Shown here: positions 52,254 through 61,949 of the stretch, piece by piece
How the letters are laid out: each line of letters opens with the position of its first letter
Position numbering within the stretch: the stretch's first letter is position 1
Source of the DNA: Arthrobacter sp. H35-D1
Lineage (GTDB): Bacteria; Actinomycetota; Actinomycetes; Actinomycetales; Micrococcaceae
Direction of reading: 5' to 3'
DNA length: 64,000 bases
Assembly (NCBI RefSeq): GCF_030063185.1
Contig: NZ_JASISP010000001.1
Location: 603,106-667,105 of the forward strand
Program-made: the position numbers and the translations under genes
The notes under the pieces: generated by a model
Told to the model about the DNA's origin: nothing
The model's database searches: none
Seen by the model: the letters and a program-made list of their open reading frames with translations, nothing else

Positions 52254-53687
52254 GGTGCAACCTCCGCATCAAGGGGTTTGGGCACAAGCAGGGACGCGGC
52301 GAAGGCCGCAGCCGTGATGGCAATGGAAACGATGACCACCGTCACATATGATCCTTGGCCGCCCAAGGGGGCCGTGGCCACCAGGATGGCGGGCAGCACC
52401 AAGAAGCTGAGCCCGGCGCCAAGGTTGAAAGCTCCGGCGTTCATGCCCGGAAGGAAACCGGGGTTGCCCTCGGGGGAGAGGACCACGCCCAGGCCGTTGA
52501 GCATGATGTTCACGGTACCGGCGTACATGATGCCCAGCAAGACCGTGCCGGCGATCATCCATGGAAGGCTGTGCAGCCCGGGGAAACCGACAATCGCCAA
52601 GGCGGCGATGCTGCCCCAGCAGGCCGACCCGCAGCATCGTGGTGTAGCCGAAGACTGGTGCCAGACGTCCGGTGATGGGTCCGAAGAGCCAGCCCAGCAA
52701 CGCGTAGGGGGTCAAAATCAAGAGGCTCATTTGGGTTGCCCCGATCCCAAAACCGGGATCCGCAGCCTGCACGAATGCCGGCACAATGCCGTTGATGACG
52801 GCAAAGATGCCTGTCATTGTCAGCGTGGTTGTCAGCAGCGGGGCCCATGTGGAACGGTGGCGCAGATGGACCGTCTCGACCATGGGGTGGGTGGAACGTT
52901 TCTCCACGGTCCAGAAGGCCGTGAAAGCAACAACGGCGACCACCGCAAGGACCAAGGCGGTCACCAGCGGGCCGGCAGCCATGCCGCCCACCAGCTTGGT
53001 GGCTTCATTCAATCCCGTCAGCAGGGCGCCAACGGCAATGACGATGAAGAACACTCCAAGCCAGTCCATTTTGGTGCCTTCGCCGGGCTTGCTTTCTCCG
53101 GCCAGGAGGACGATCAGGACGGTGGCGATCGCGGCGATGGCGACCATGAGCCAGAAGATGCTGCGGAAGCCGAAGTGTTCGGCAAAGTAGCCGCCCACGA
53201 AGGAATCGATGCCGGCGATGCCGCCGTTGACGGCGGTGATCAGCCCCATGAATGCCCCGTACTTCTTGGGGTCCTTGACCGCCGAGCGCAGCATGATCAA
53301 GCACAACGGAACGGTGGGTCCGCTGACGCCTTGAATGATGCGCCCAACAAAGAGCCAGGTGATGTCCGGAGCCAACGCGGAAATGACGGAGCCAATGCCC
53401 ATCATGACCATCATGAAAATGAGGACCTTCTTGCGGCCGATGATGTCGCTGAGGCGCGGAAGGAACAGTGAAAAGACGGCTGCCGCCGTGAAGAACCAGG
53501 TCTGGGACAGCCCGATCGAGGCCTGGTCGGTCTGCAGTTCTTCGCCCATGGTGACAAGCGCCGGACTGAGCATGGAAGCGTTGAGTTGAAAGGCCAGGCA
53601 AGCGCTCAGCAGGGCGACCATGAGGGCCGTGACGTTGCCGGGCTTGCTGGGCGCCCCGGACTTTCCCGGCAGGGGGGAGGAGCTCAC
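52250..53687 (-). pseudogene. MFS transporter with frameshift (nucleoside/ribose uptake)
   Basis: The MFS reading frame (about 14 helices, DHA2-like; SDIIGRKKVLIFMMVMMGIG and GRIIQGVSGP are the motifs) runs from 53687 to about 52617 and then becomes nonsense, while the true C-terminus (AIVGFPGLHSLPWMIAGTVLLG onward) continues in another frame to 52250. The break is a run of four C on the plus strand at 52614-52617; one base fewer restores LLGSIAALAIVGF. The restored end overlaps rbsK by ATGA, and the start overlaps the nucleoside hydrolase stop. Either a sequencing error or a real inactivating indel. Confidence 0.85.
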
Positions 53688-54673
53688 TGCCCAACCTCGC
53701 CAATGCGCACCAGGGCGTCTGTGACAAGATTCCAGAACTTTTCGTGGTCAAGGGCAACTGCCACGGCGGTCTTGCAGTCGGCAGGGGCGGGGGAGCGGAA
53801 ATCGGCCACCGTCATGCCCAAGGTCAAGGTGCCTGTCAGTTCGATGTCGACTGGGACTTTTTGGGTGGTCATGACGGTGGGGTCAATGACATACGCGACG
53901 GCGCACGGGTCATGGACGGGTGGGTAGTCGAAACCCTGGTTGTCCTTGTAGGTCTTGGTGAAGAAGTCCATCAATTCCATGACGAACTTGGCCGGCTTGG
54001 TGCCCACGGCCTCGATGGCGGCAACAACTTCGGGGGTGGCCAGTGCCTGGTGGGTGAGGTCCAGGCCAACCATGACCACTTCCCACCCGGCGTTGAACAC
54101 AATATGGGCTGCTTCGGGATCGATCTTGATGTTGAATTCGGCCACCGGGGACCAGTTTCCCACGTGGTAGCCACCGCCCATGAGGACCACTTCCTGCACC
54201 CGTTCAACGATGCGCGGCTCCTTGCGAACGGCCATGGCAATGTTGGTCAATCCCGCCGTGGGGACAAGGGTCACTGTTCCGGGCTCGTGCTCCATGATGG
54301 TCTCAATGATGAGGTCGACGGCGTGGCGCGGGTCCAGCTCGATGGTTGGCTTGGGCTGCTCCGGACCATCCATGCCGCTTTCGCCATGGATGTCCGGCGC
54401 CGTTTCAATGCTTCGCACGAGGGGGCGGTCGCAGCCTGCGGCGAAAGGCACTCCCGTGATGCCGGCGATGGTGCCAACACTCAGTGCATTGCGGGTGACC
54501 TTGTCAAGGGTCTGGTTTCCCACCACAGTTGTCACTGCCAGCAGCTCAATGTTCGGGTTGCCGTGGGCCAGCAGCAGGGCCACGGCATCGTCATGGCCAG
54601 GGTCGCAGTCAAGGATGATCTTGCGGGGCTTGGCGGCTGCGTTCCGCAGGGCAGGGCGTTGTTCCGTGTTCAC
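53684..54673 (-). CDS. nucleoside hydrolase
   Basis: A 329-aa IUNH-family enzyme. KIILDCDPGHDDAVALLLAHGNP is the calcium-binding DxDxxxDD region; HGESGMDGPEQP, LVPTAGLTNIA, VVLMGGGYHVGNWSPVAEFNIKIDPEAAHIVF and the C-terminal HDPCAVAYVIDPTV complete the fold. It splits ribonucleosides to base and ribose, feeding the ribokinase downstream. First gene of a minus-strand operon with operators upstream. Confidence 0.93.
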   Translation of the reverse strand: MNTEQRPALRNAAAKPRKIILDCDPGHDDAVALLLAHGNPNIELLAVTTVVGNQTLDKVTRNALSVGTIAGITGVPFAAGCDRPLVRSIETAPDIHGESGMDGPEQPKPTIELDPRHAVDLIIETIMEHEPGTVTLVPTAGLTNIAMAVRKEPRIVERVQEVVLMGGGYHVGNWSPVAEFNIKIDPEAAHIVFNAGWEVVMVGLDLTHQALATPEVVAAIEAVGTKPAKFVMELMDFFTKTYKDNQGFDYPPVHDPCAVAYVIDPTVMTTQKVPVDIELTGTLTLGMTVADFRSPAPADCKTAVAVALDHEKFWNLVTDALVRIGEVGQ

Positions 54674-54762
54674 TTTTTCTCCACGTCGTTGGGGCGATGT
54701 TGGGGCGATTCCGGAAAGCCGGGATCGTGCGCCGGATTCATTCTGGCATCGGGCAAACCCGA

Positions 54763-54801
54763 CGTCAAGCGCTTAACGTACTTTACGTCAAGCGCTTGAC
54801 G
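54763..54801. promoter_or_regulatory. tandem LacI-type operators
   Basis: CGTCAAGCGCTTAACG (54763-54778) and CGTCAAGCGCTTGACG (54786-54801), the second a perfect palindrome, 23 bases apart. They have the central CG and AAGCGCTT half-sites of LacI/PurR-type repressors and sit between nucleoside hydrolase and the lacI gene. Confidence 0.85.
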
Positions 54802-54903
54802 AACAGTGGTCCGGCAGAAGTGGTGCAGCAGTGGCGCAGGAGTGGTGCAGGAGTGGTGCCGCAGTGATACGGCCGTGATGCGGCGACAAATCGGCGGCAA
54901 CGA

Positions 54904-54916
54904 TACGATTTATCCA
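54904..54916 (+). promoter_or_regulatory. leaderless -10 box before lacI-type gene
   Basis: TACGAT at 54904-54909, six bases, then ATG at 54916. Confidence 0.5.
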
Positions 54917-55962
54917 TGCAGCCGCCAACAACACCCCAGTCCTGCAGTGCCGCGTCTCGCCGCGTCACTGCAGCCATGGTCGCTGCCCGGGCAGGGGTTT
55001 CAGCGGCCACCGTCTCCCTGGTGACAAGCGGGAAAACGGCGGGTAGGGTCTCGGCTGGGAACATCGCCAGGGTGGATGCCGCGGTGGCCGAGCTTGGCTA
55101 TGTGGTGAATGGGCTGGGCAGCTCCTTGGCCAAGGGTCGGAGCAGCATCGTGTTTCTGATTGCCCCGGATGTCTCCAACCCGTTCTATGCAAAGGTCATC
55201 TCCGGTGTCAGGGAGGCGCTCGGGACAGACTTCCAACTGTTGCTCTCGGTCACTGAAGCCGGGCAGACTCCCGAGCCAGCCGACGTGCGAAGGCTGCTGG
55301 CCCTGCGGCCGGCAGGGCTGCTTGTCGACGCTCCCAGCGCGCGGTTTCTAACGGAGCTCCGAACCAGTGATCCGTTGGTGCTCCTGGACGCGGCCGGGAT
55401 CGAAAGCGATGCGCCGTCGGTCAACTTCGATGTGGCCCGCGGGGCCAAGCTGCTGGCCGGACACCTGGCCGCGCAAGGGCACAAAAAGGTCGGCTACCTG
55501 GACAGTGCCACAGGCACCGAAACGTTCAGGGTTCGCCGGGCCGCCTTTTACCACGAAGCCGACCGGCTAGGAGTGGCTGTTGTGGCCGCTGGAACCACAA
55601 CCGTCGACGTTGGCGCGGCCGCCTTCGCATTCACCAAGCTGTGGCCGGATTGGTCCGTGGGCGGGGTGACCGCCGTCGTCTGCGCCACGGACACGCACGC
55701 CTACGGGGTGCTTCAGGAAGCCCGCGTGGCCGGCGTGCGAGTGCCGGAAACATTGGCGGTCACCGGCTTCGACGACCTGCCCTATTCGGAGACCTCCAAT
55801 CCCGGACTGACCACAGTTCACCTGCCCGCAGTGGAACTGGGTAGCCTGGCCGGAGCGCAATTGTTGAAGTTGATTGCGGGGGAGAAGATCACCGAGTTGC
55901 ACATGACGCTCGAGGCCACCTTGGTGGTCCGCGGCTCCACCGTGGTGGATTCTGAAGCGTGA
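54916..55962 (+). CDS. LacI-family transcriptional regulator
   Basis: A 348-aa repressor: HTH AAMVAARAGVSAATVSLVTSG, hinge GYVVNGLGSSLAKG, then a periplasmic-binding fold (IVFLIAPDVSNPFYAKVISGVRE, GFDDLPYSETSNPGLTTV). It likely binds the tandem operators at 54763 and represses the divergent nucleoside hydrolase-transporter-ribokinase genes until a nucleoside or ribose appears. Confidence 0.92.
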   Translation: MQPPTTPQSCSAASRRVTAAMVAARAGVSAATVSLVTSGKTAGRVSAGNIARVDAAVAELGYVVNGLGSSLAKGRSSIVFLIAPDVSNPFYAKVISGVREALGTDFQLLLSVTEAGQTPEPADVRRLLALRPAGLLVDAPSARFLTELRTSDPLVLLDAAGIESDAPSVNFDVARGAKLLAGHLAAQGHKKVGYLDSATGTETFRVRRAAFYHEADRLGVAVVAAGTTTVDVGAAAFAFTKLWPDWSVGGVTAVVCATDTHAYGVLQEARVAGVRVPETLAVTGFDDLPYSETSNPGLTTVHLPAVELGSLAGAQLLKLIAGEKITELHMTLEATLVVRGSTVVDSEA

Positions 55963-56070
55963 ACGCCCGCCAATTCGTTGTCCCTGTGAAGGTGCCAATG
56001 CAGGTGCCCATGAAGGCGCCAGTGCAGGCACGTAGGATTCACCCAGATTCACCATCTAAGCTAGTATCTC

Positions 56071-57570
56071 GTGAGCGCAGAAAATACCCTGACCCCTGAA
56101 CTTAGTGACGCCTCTGAGCAAATGCTTGTCCGCTTGGACAAGCGTGCCAAATTGCTTGAACGAGGCAATGAGGCCTACCCGGTGGGTGTGGCTCGGACCC
56201 ACACACTGGAAGAAATCAGGGCCAAGTACCCGGATCTGGAAGCCGACACCGCCACGGGTGACATTGCCGGTGTCAGCGGCCGCGTGGTGTTTGTGCGCAA
56301 CAAGGGCAAGCTGTGCTTCGCCACGATGCAATCCGGGGCTGGTGCGCGCCTGCAGATCATGCTCTCACTGGCCAATGTTGGTGAAGAGTCCCTGGCTGAC
56401 TGGAAAGCCCTGGTTGACTTGGGCGACCATGTCTTCATCAAGGGTGAGGTCATCAGCTCCCGCACCGGTGAGCTCTCCATCATGGCAACGCAGTGGTCCA
56501 TGGCTGCCAAGGCGCTGCGCCCGCTGCCTGTGCTGCACGCGGAACTTTCCGAGGAAACGCGGGTGCGTCAACGCTACGTGGACTTGATTGTCCGCGACAG
56601 CGCTCGCGAGCAGGTCAAGACCCGGTCGGCGATCGTCAAAGCCATTAGGGACACTTTGCACGGCGAAGACTACATTGAGCTGGAAACCCCCATCTTGCAG
56701 CTGGTTCACGGCGGAGCCTCGGCCCGACCCTTCCACACGCACCTGAACGCATTCGATCAGCCGATGACGCTGCGCATTGCCATTGAGCTGTACCTCAAGC
56801 GAGCAGTGGTGGGCGGCCTGGACAAAGTCTTTGAAGTGGGACGCATTTTCCGCAATGAGGGTGTTGACTCAACTCACAGTCCGGAATTCACCATGCTGGA
56901 AGCTTATGAGGCGTACGGCGACCAATTTACGATGGCAAAAACCATGCAGCGCATTATTCTTGCCGCGGCGGATGCCACCGGTTCCCGTGTCATTAAAACT
57001 GAGCGCGGCGAAATCAAGCTTGACGGCGAATGGCCGTGGCTGCCGGTCTACAAGGGTCTTTCCGATGCCGTGGGCGTTGAGATTACCCCCGACACCACCG
57101 CGCAGGAATTGCGTGACATTGCGGGGAAGCACGAGATTGGAATTGACCCGGCGTGGGATGCGGAGAAGCTGGTCACCGAACTCTTTGGTGAAATTGTCGA
57201 ACCGACGCTTATTCAGCCCACCTTTGTTTGTGATTACCCGCCCTCGGCCCAACCGCTGGCGCGCCCGCACCGGGAGAAGCCGAGTCTGATCGAAGCTTGG
57301 GACCTGGTTATTGACGGCCGGGAAACCGGAACGGCATTTTCGGAGCTGATTGATCCAGTCATCCAGCGCGACCGCCTTGCCCAACAGTCGCTGGCTGCGG
57401 CAGCAGGGGACCCCGAGGCCATGCAATTGGATGAAGACTTCCTGCGAGCCCTGGAATACGGTGCCCCTCCCATGGGTGGCCTGGGACTGGGCGTTGACCG
57501 CCTGGTCATGCTTTTCACGGGAGTGGGAATTCGTGAAGCCATTCTCTTCCCCTTGATGAAACCCGAGTAG
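56071..57570 (+). CDS. lysS: lysyl-tRNA synthetase, class II
   Basis: A 499-aa class IIb synthetase: N-terminal OB-fold anticodon domain (about 55-150, VSGRVVFVRNKGKLCFATMQ), motif 1 region ETPILQLVHGGASARPF, motif 2 FEVGRIFRNEGVDSTHSPEFTMLE and motif 3 GGLGLGVDRLVMLFTGV. It charges tRNA-Lys. GTG start at 56071 with TAAGCT eight bases ahead, again possibly leaderless. Confidence 0.95.
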   Translation: MSAENTLTPELSDASEQMLVRLDKRAKLLERGNEAYPVGVARTHTLEEIRAKYPDLEADTATGDIAGVSGRVVFVRNKGKLCFATMQSGAGARLQIMLSLANVGEESLADWKALVDLGDHVFIKGEVISSRTGELSIMATQWSMAAKALRPLPVLHAELSEETRVRQRYVDLIVRDSAREQVKTRSAIVKAIRDTLHGEDYIELETPILQLVHGGASARPFHTHLNAFDQPMTLRIAIELYLKRAVVGGLDKVFEVGRIFRNEGVDSTHSPEFTMLEAYEAYGDQFTMAKTMQRIILAAADATGSRVIKTERGEIKLDGEWPWLPVYKGLSDAVGVEITPDTTAQELRDIAGKHEIGIDPAWDAEKLVTELFGEIVEPTLIQPTFVCDYPPSAQPLARPHREKPSLIEAWDLVIDGRETGTAFSELIDPVIQRDRLAQQSLAAAAGDPEAMQLDEDFLRALEYGAPPMGGLGLGVDRLVMLFTGVGIREAILFPLMKPE

Positions 57571-57583
57571 GAGCGACAAGGTT

Positions 57584-57736
57584 ATGGAATATGTTGCAGT
57601 TATCCTGCCTTCAGTAGGCGTCGGAGCTCTTTTTTACTTCGCCATGAAAGCAATATTCAATGCCGACAAGTCCGAGCGCGATGCTTTGGCGAAAGCCGAA
57701 CATGAAGCAGATTCCAGCTCCGAACATGGAGGATAA
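57584..57736 (+). CDS. 50-aa small membrane protein between lysS and lsr2
   Basis: ATG at 57584 to TAA at 57734. One membrane helix near the N-terminus (YVAVILPSVGVGALFYFAM) and a charged tail with DKSERDALAKAEHEADSSSE. The usual short-ORF signs (GGAG upstream, helix plus charged tail, codirectional between lysS and lsr2 without gap) support it. Function unknown; too short for ordinary gene calling. Confidence 0.7.
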   Translation: MEYVAVILPSVGVGALFYFAMKAIFNADKSERDALAKAEHEADSSSEHGG

Positions 57737-57785
57737 GAGAGTTTCCGTGAATCTTTCTTTGACGTGAAGGGATTTTCAACCCATA

Positions 57786-57810
57786 ATTTGATGAGTTGTA
57801 TTCATCAAAT
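57786..57810. promoter_or_regulatory. AT-rich inverted repeat before lsr2
   Basis: ATTTGATGA, 7-base spacer, TCATCAAAT: a perfect 9-bp palindrome 22 bases upstream of the lsr2 ATG, unusually AT-rich for this genome. Possible self-binding site of Lsr2 or an operator. Confidence 0.5.
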
Positions 57811-57832
57811 CAATGTGAGGCGATACCCACCC

Positions 57833-58162
57833 ATGGCACAGAAAATTCATGTCACGCTCGTTGACGATATTGATCAGAGCCCGGCAGATGAGAATGTCAT
57901 CTTTGGGCTTGATGGGATCAGTTATGAGATTGACCTTTCCGCAGACAATGCCCAGGCATTGCGCGAGTCCTTGAATAAGTACATTGGTGCCGGCCGCCGT
58001 GCCGGTGGAAGGGCTGTTCGCGGCCGTGGCCCCGCCGCACCCAAGGGCAAAAGCGATGTTGCACAAATTCGTGCCTGGGCCCGCGACAACGGCTACACAG
58101 TCCAAGAGCGCGGCCGCATCCAGGCCGAGATCCGTGACGCCTACTACGCAGCACAGGGGTAG
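57833..58162 (+). CDS. lsr2: Lsr2 nucleoid-associated protein
   Basis: A 109-aa Lsr2: N-terminal dimer domain (AQKIHVTLVDDIDQSPADENVIFGLDGISYEIDLS), linker, and C-terminal DNA-binding domain with RGRG (AT-hook-like, VRGRGPAAPKGK) and IRAWARDNGYTVQERGRIQAEIRDAYYAA. It silences AT-rich, often foreign DNA. Usual length for the family. Confidence 0.94.
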   Translation: MAQKIHVTLVDDIDQSPADENVIFGLDGISYEIDLSADNAQALRESLNKYIGAGRRAGGRAVRGRGPAAPKGKSDVAQIRAWARDNGYTVQERGRIQAEIRDAYYAAQG

Positions 58163-58200
58163 CAACGCAACACTTTCCAGGGCCAAAGCAGCCCGGCGCT

Positions 58201-58235
58201 ACGGCGGGACCTCCACGCAAGGGAGGTCCCGCCGT
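58201..58235. terminator. hairpin after lsr2
   Basis: ACGGCGGGACCTCC (58201-58214), 7-base loop, complementary arm (58222-58235). Perfect 14-bp stem. Confidence 0.8.
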
Positions 58236-58360
58236 CGCACTTTAATGCTCGAAATGTGCGCCGGCGCAAGATGTTGATATTTCCCCTGTGGCGAACAAGC
58301 CCCCATGACGGGCTGGTACTGCGTAGCATCAAAGTACGCAGTAAGAGGAGTGTGGCGAAA

Positions 58361-60850
58361 ATGTTTGAGCGATTTACCGACCGAGCCCGACGCGTTGTTG
58401 TGCTGGCCCAAGAAGAGGCCCGCATGCTCAACCACAATTACATTGGCACCGAGCACATCCTGCTCGGCCTCATCCACGAGGGTGAAGGTGTTGCCGCCAA
58501 GGCCCTGGAGTCCTTGAACATTTCGCTGGACGGCGTCCGCGAACAGGTCCAGGAGATCATCGGACAGGGGCAGCAGGCTCCCAGCGGGCACATCCCCTTC
58601 ACCCCGCGCGCCAAGAAAGTGCTTGAACTTTCGCTGCGCGAGGCGCTACAGCTGGGCCACAACTACATTGGCACCGAGCACATCCTGCTCGGGCTGATCC
58701 GTGAAGGCGAAGGCGTTGCCGCGCAGGTGCTGGTGAAGCTCGGCGCCGACTTGGGCCGTGTGCGCCAGCAGGTCATCCAGCTGCTCTCCGGCTACCAGGG
58801 CAAAGAGCCTGTAGCCAGCGGTGGCGGACAGCCTGAAGGCCAGCCGGCCGGTTCCGTGGTGCTTGACCAATTTGGTCGGAACCTGACCCAGGCAGCCCGG
58901 GAAAACAAGCTTGACCCCGTCATAGGGCGCGAGCATGAGATGGAACGCGTCATGCAGGTCCTCTCCCGACGCACCAAGAACAACCCCGTTCTCATTGGTG
59001 AGCCTGGCGTTGGCAAGACGGCCGTTGTTGAAGGATTGGCCCAGGCCATCGTGCGCGGCGACGTGCCCGAAACCATCAAGGACAAGCAGCTTTACACCCT
59101 TGACCTCGGATCCCTCGTGGCCGGATCGCGCTACCGCGGCGACTTCGAGGAGCGGCTGAAGAAGGTGCTCAAGGAAATCCGCACCCGCGGGGACATCATC
59201 TTGTTCATCGACGAGATCCACACCCTCGTTGGTGCAGGTGCCGCCGAGGGCGCCATCGATGCTGCGTCCATCCTCAAGCCCATGCTGGCCCGCGGCGAGT
59301 TGCAGACCATCGGTGCCACCACTTTGGACGAGTACCGCAAGCACATTGAGAAGGATGCCGCACTGGAACGCCGTTTCCAGCCCATCCAGGTGCAGGAACC
59401 CACGGTTCCGCTGACCATTGAAATCCTCAAGGGCCTGCGCGACCGCTACGAGGCCCACCACCGTGTCTCCATCACCGACGGCGCACTCACGGCGGCGGCG
59501 ACCCTGGCGGATCGGTACGTCTCGGACCGGTTCCTGCCGGACAAGGCCATTGACTTGATCGATGAGGCAGGTGCACGCCTGCGCATCCGCCGCATGACGG
59601 CACCACCGGAACTCAAGGCCATGGACGGTGAAATTGCCGAGGTAAAGAAGCGCAAGGAAGACGCCATCGACGCCCAAGACTTCGAGGGTGCCGCGTCCCT
59701 GCGCGACGACGAGCAAAAGCTCATCACCGCGCGTGGTGAGAAGGAGCGGAAGTGGAAGTCCGGCGGCCTGGATGAAATCTCCGAGGTGGATGAGGAACTC
59801 ATCGCCGAAGTGCTGGCCAACTCCACCGGCATCCCCGTGTTCAAGCTGACCGAGGCCGAGTCCACGCGTCTGCTGAAGATGGAAGATGAAATCCACAAGC
59901 GCGTGATTGGCCAGAATGAGGCCATCAAGTCGATCTCGAAGGCCATTCGACGGACCCGTTCCGGGCTGAAGGATCCCAAGCGTCCCGGCGGCTCGTTCAT
60001 CTTTGCTGGACCCACGGGTGTTGGTAAAACCGAGCTGGCCAAGGCACTTGCCGAGTTCTTGTTTGGCGATGAAGATGCGCTGATCACCCTTGACATGTCC
60101 GAGTACTCGGAAAAGCACACCGTTTCGCGTTTGTTTGGTGCCCCTCCCGGATATGTTGGCTACGAAGAAGGCGGACAGCTGACCGAGAAGGTTCGTCGTC
60201 GCCCGTTCTCCGTGGTGCTCTTCGACGAGGTTGAAAAGGCGCACGCCGACCTGTTCAACTCTTTGTTGCAGATCCTCGAAGACGGCCGCCTGACCGACAG
60301 CCAGGGCCGGGTGGTGGACTTCAAGAACACCATCATCATCATGACCACCAACTTGGGAACGCGGGACATCTCCAAGGCGATCCCCACCGGCTTCCAGTCG
60401 GGTGCGGACACACAGACCGGGTACAACCGGATGCGGGCACGGGTCACTGAAGAGCTCAAGCAGCACTTCCGCCCCGAGTTCCTCAACCGTGTGGACGACG
60501 TGGTGGTGTTCCCGCAGCTGACTCAGGACGAGATCATCGAGATCGTTGACCTGATGGTTGCCCGCCTCGAGTCCCGGCTGGCCGACAAGGGCATGGGCAT
60601 TGAGCTCTCCGCCGCGGCGAAGGTCCTGCTGGCCACCAAGGGCTACGACCCCGCAATGGGGGCCCGGCCACTGCGCCGCACCATCCAGCGCGAGATCGAG
60701 GACCACCTTTCCGAGAAGATCCTCTTTGGTGAGCTCAAGGATGGGGACATGATCACGGTGGATGTTGAAGGCGAGGGAGACGAAGCCAAGTTCACGTTTG
60801 TGGGCGCGGCCAAGCCGCACGTACCCGAGGCCATCACCGCCTCCGCCTAA
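58361..60850 (+). CDS. clpC: ATP-dependent Clp protease ATPase ClpC
   Basis: A 829-aa AAA+ unfoldase: N-terminal Clp_N repeats ([32 protein letters not shown] and a second copy), AAA-1 with GEPGVGKTA and [11 protein letters not shown], a UVR/middle domain with [22 protein letters not shown]-2 with GPTGVGKTE and the C-terminal D2-small domain. It unfolds proteins for ClpP. GAGGAG about 10 bases before ATG 58361. Confidence 0.95.
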   Translation: MFERFTDRARRVVVLAQEEARMLNHNYIGTEHILLGLIHEGEGVAAKALESLNISLDGVREQVQEIIGQGQQAPSGHIPFTPRAKKVLELSLREALQLGHNYIGTEHILLGLIREGEGVAAQVLVKLGADLGRVRQQVIQLLSGYQGKEPVASGGGQPEGQPAGSVVLDQFGRNLTQAARENKLDPVIGREHEMERVMQVLSRRTKNNPVLIGEPGVGKTAVVEGLAQAIVRGDVPETIKDKQLYTLDLGSLVAGSRYRGDFEERLKKVLKEIRTRGDIILFIDEIHTLVGAGAAEGAIDAASILKPMLARGELQTIGATTLDEYRKHIEKDAALERRFQPIQVQEPTVPLTIEILKGLRDRYEAHHRVSITDGALTAAATLADRYVSDRFLPDKAIDLIDEAGARLRIRRMTAPPELKAMDGEIAEVKKRKEDAIDAQDFEGAASLRDDEQKLITARGEKERKWKSGGLDEISEVDEELIAEVLANSTGIPVFKLTEAESTRLLKMEDEIHKRVIGQNEAIKSISKAIRRTRSGLKDPKRPGGSFIFAGPTGVGKTELAKALAEFLFGDEDALITLDMSEYSEKHTVSRLFGAPPGYVGYEEGGQLTEKVRRRPFSVVLFDEVEKAHADLFNSLLQILEDGRLTDSQGRVVDFKNTIIIMTTNLGTRDISKAIPTGFQSGADTQTGYNRMRARVTEELKQHFRPEFLNRVDDVVVFPQLTQDEIIEIVDLMVARLESRLADKGMGIELSAAAKVLLATKGYDPAMGARPLRRTIQREIEDHLSEKILFGELKDGDMITVDVEGEGDEAKFTFVGAAKPHVPEAITASA

Positions 60851-60905
60851 GGCCCTTCCGCACCATTGCGGTAACGCAGCGAAATTTGGCAGTGGAGCAC
60901 GATGA

Positions 60906-60938
60906 AGGGCGCACAACCAGCGGGTTGTGCGCCCTTTT
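60906..60938 (+). terminator. strong intrinsic terminator after clpC
   Basis: AGGGCGCACAACC, loop AGCG, complementary arm, then TTTT. Perfect 13-bp stem. Beyond it, up to 61143, I see no gene. Confidence 0.9.
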
Positions 60939-61143
60939 ACCTGCCGAAAACGGGTCCACGCCACACCGTTTCGCCAATGAAGGGGCCAACTGGCGAAAAC
61001 GGCGTTTCTTGTCCGTCAGCTGGCAGCGTGGCCCCGTCATCGCCGAAAACTACGCATCTTCGCCGTCAGGTGGCGGGGACTGCTGCGATGGCCTTCCAGT
61101 ACGGCCCGGTCCAAGGGGCTGGCGGGGAGGCGCTTGGGCGCCT

Positions 61144-61866
61144 ATGTTGGAAACTGTGGGTATCTTCGGACGACACTCCAAGGTGCCGGCGGCTGCCGGG
61201 TCGCTGGAGCATGCCCGCCGCATGCAGCACGGCATCGAGACGGAACGGACCGTGTTCTTCAGTGACGCCGTGTTTGCCATCGCCATGACGCTGCTGGCCC
61301 TGGTCCTTAAACTGCCGGAGCTGCCGGCTGAGATCTCGCGGCACGGATACGACCAAGCGTTGCTTGCGAGGGTTCCGTCCCTCGCGGCCTTCATCCTGAG
61401 CTTTGTCCTGGTGGGTCGCATATGGATGACCCACCACCGCCGTTTCAGCGGGATCAGGGCCTACGACGGCAAACTGCAGGTGCTCAACTTGCTGTTGCTT
61501 TTCTTCGTGGTCTTCCTGCCAGTGCCCGCCTCGATTCTTTTCAAGGAAGCGGCGAATTCGCCCTGACCGCCAATTCTGTATGCGATCACGGTGGCCGGTC
61601 TCATGCTGGCCGGCAGCTGGACCTGGCAGCATGCCCACAATGCGGGGCTGTTGCACGAGTGGGTGGACGAGCCGCTGTACCGGCTGGTGCTGCACGGCAC
61701 CGATCCCGTGTGGGTCATATTCTTGCTTTCAATTCCTGTAGCGTTTGTGGACCCTGTGTGGGCCATGTACGGATGGATACTGATTTGGCCACTTTCGGTG
61801 GTGCAGGGCAAGTGGCGGATGAGGCAGTTTGTGCGGGCGATGGGTGATGGAACAGGTGGCCAATAG
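61144..61866 (+). pseudogene. TMEM175-family (DUF1211) membrane protein split by in-frame TGA
   Basis: Two open pieces in the same frame (61144-61566 and from about 61591 to 61866) join into one TMEM175-like protein of about 240 aa. The first has the family motif ERTVFFSDAVFAIAMTLLALVLKLPE and GRIWMTHHRRFSG; the second continues with AITVAGLMLAGSWTWQHAHN and further helices. A single TGA at 61564 interrupts them, with no shift of frame. TMEM175 proteins are potassium-selective channels. Nonsense mutation, sequencing error, or a truncated product are the options. Confidence 0.8.
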
Positions 61867-61936
61867 CTGGCAAGCTGGCCCCGGTTTCAGTTGGCGGCGC
61901 CGGCGGCAGCGTCGGGACATGGCGCTGCGAGGGTCA

Positions 61937-61949
61937 TAGACTGAAGCCG
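61937..61949 (+). promoter_or_regulatory. leaderless -10 box before the GNAT gene
   Basis: TAGACT at 61937-61942, six bases, then GTG at 61949. Confidence 0.55.

Noticed and set aside
58646-60964. 772-aa open frame on the minus strand across clpC
   Set aside because: It is the antisense shadow of the highly conserved clpC frame, has no recognisable domain and follows the GC-rich third codon position of the opposite strand.
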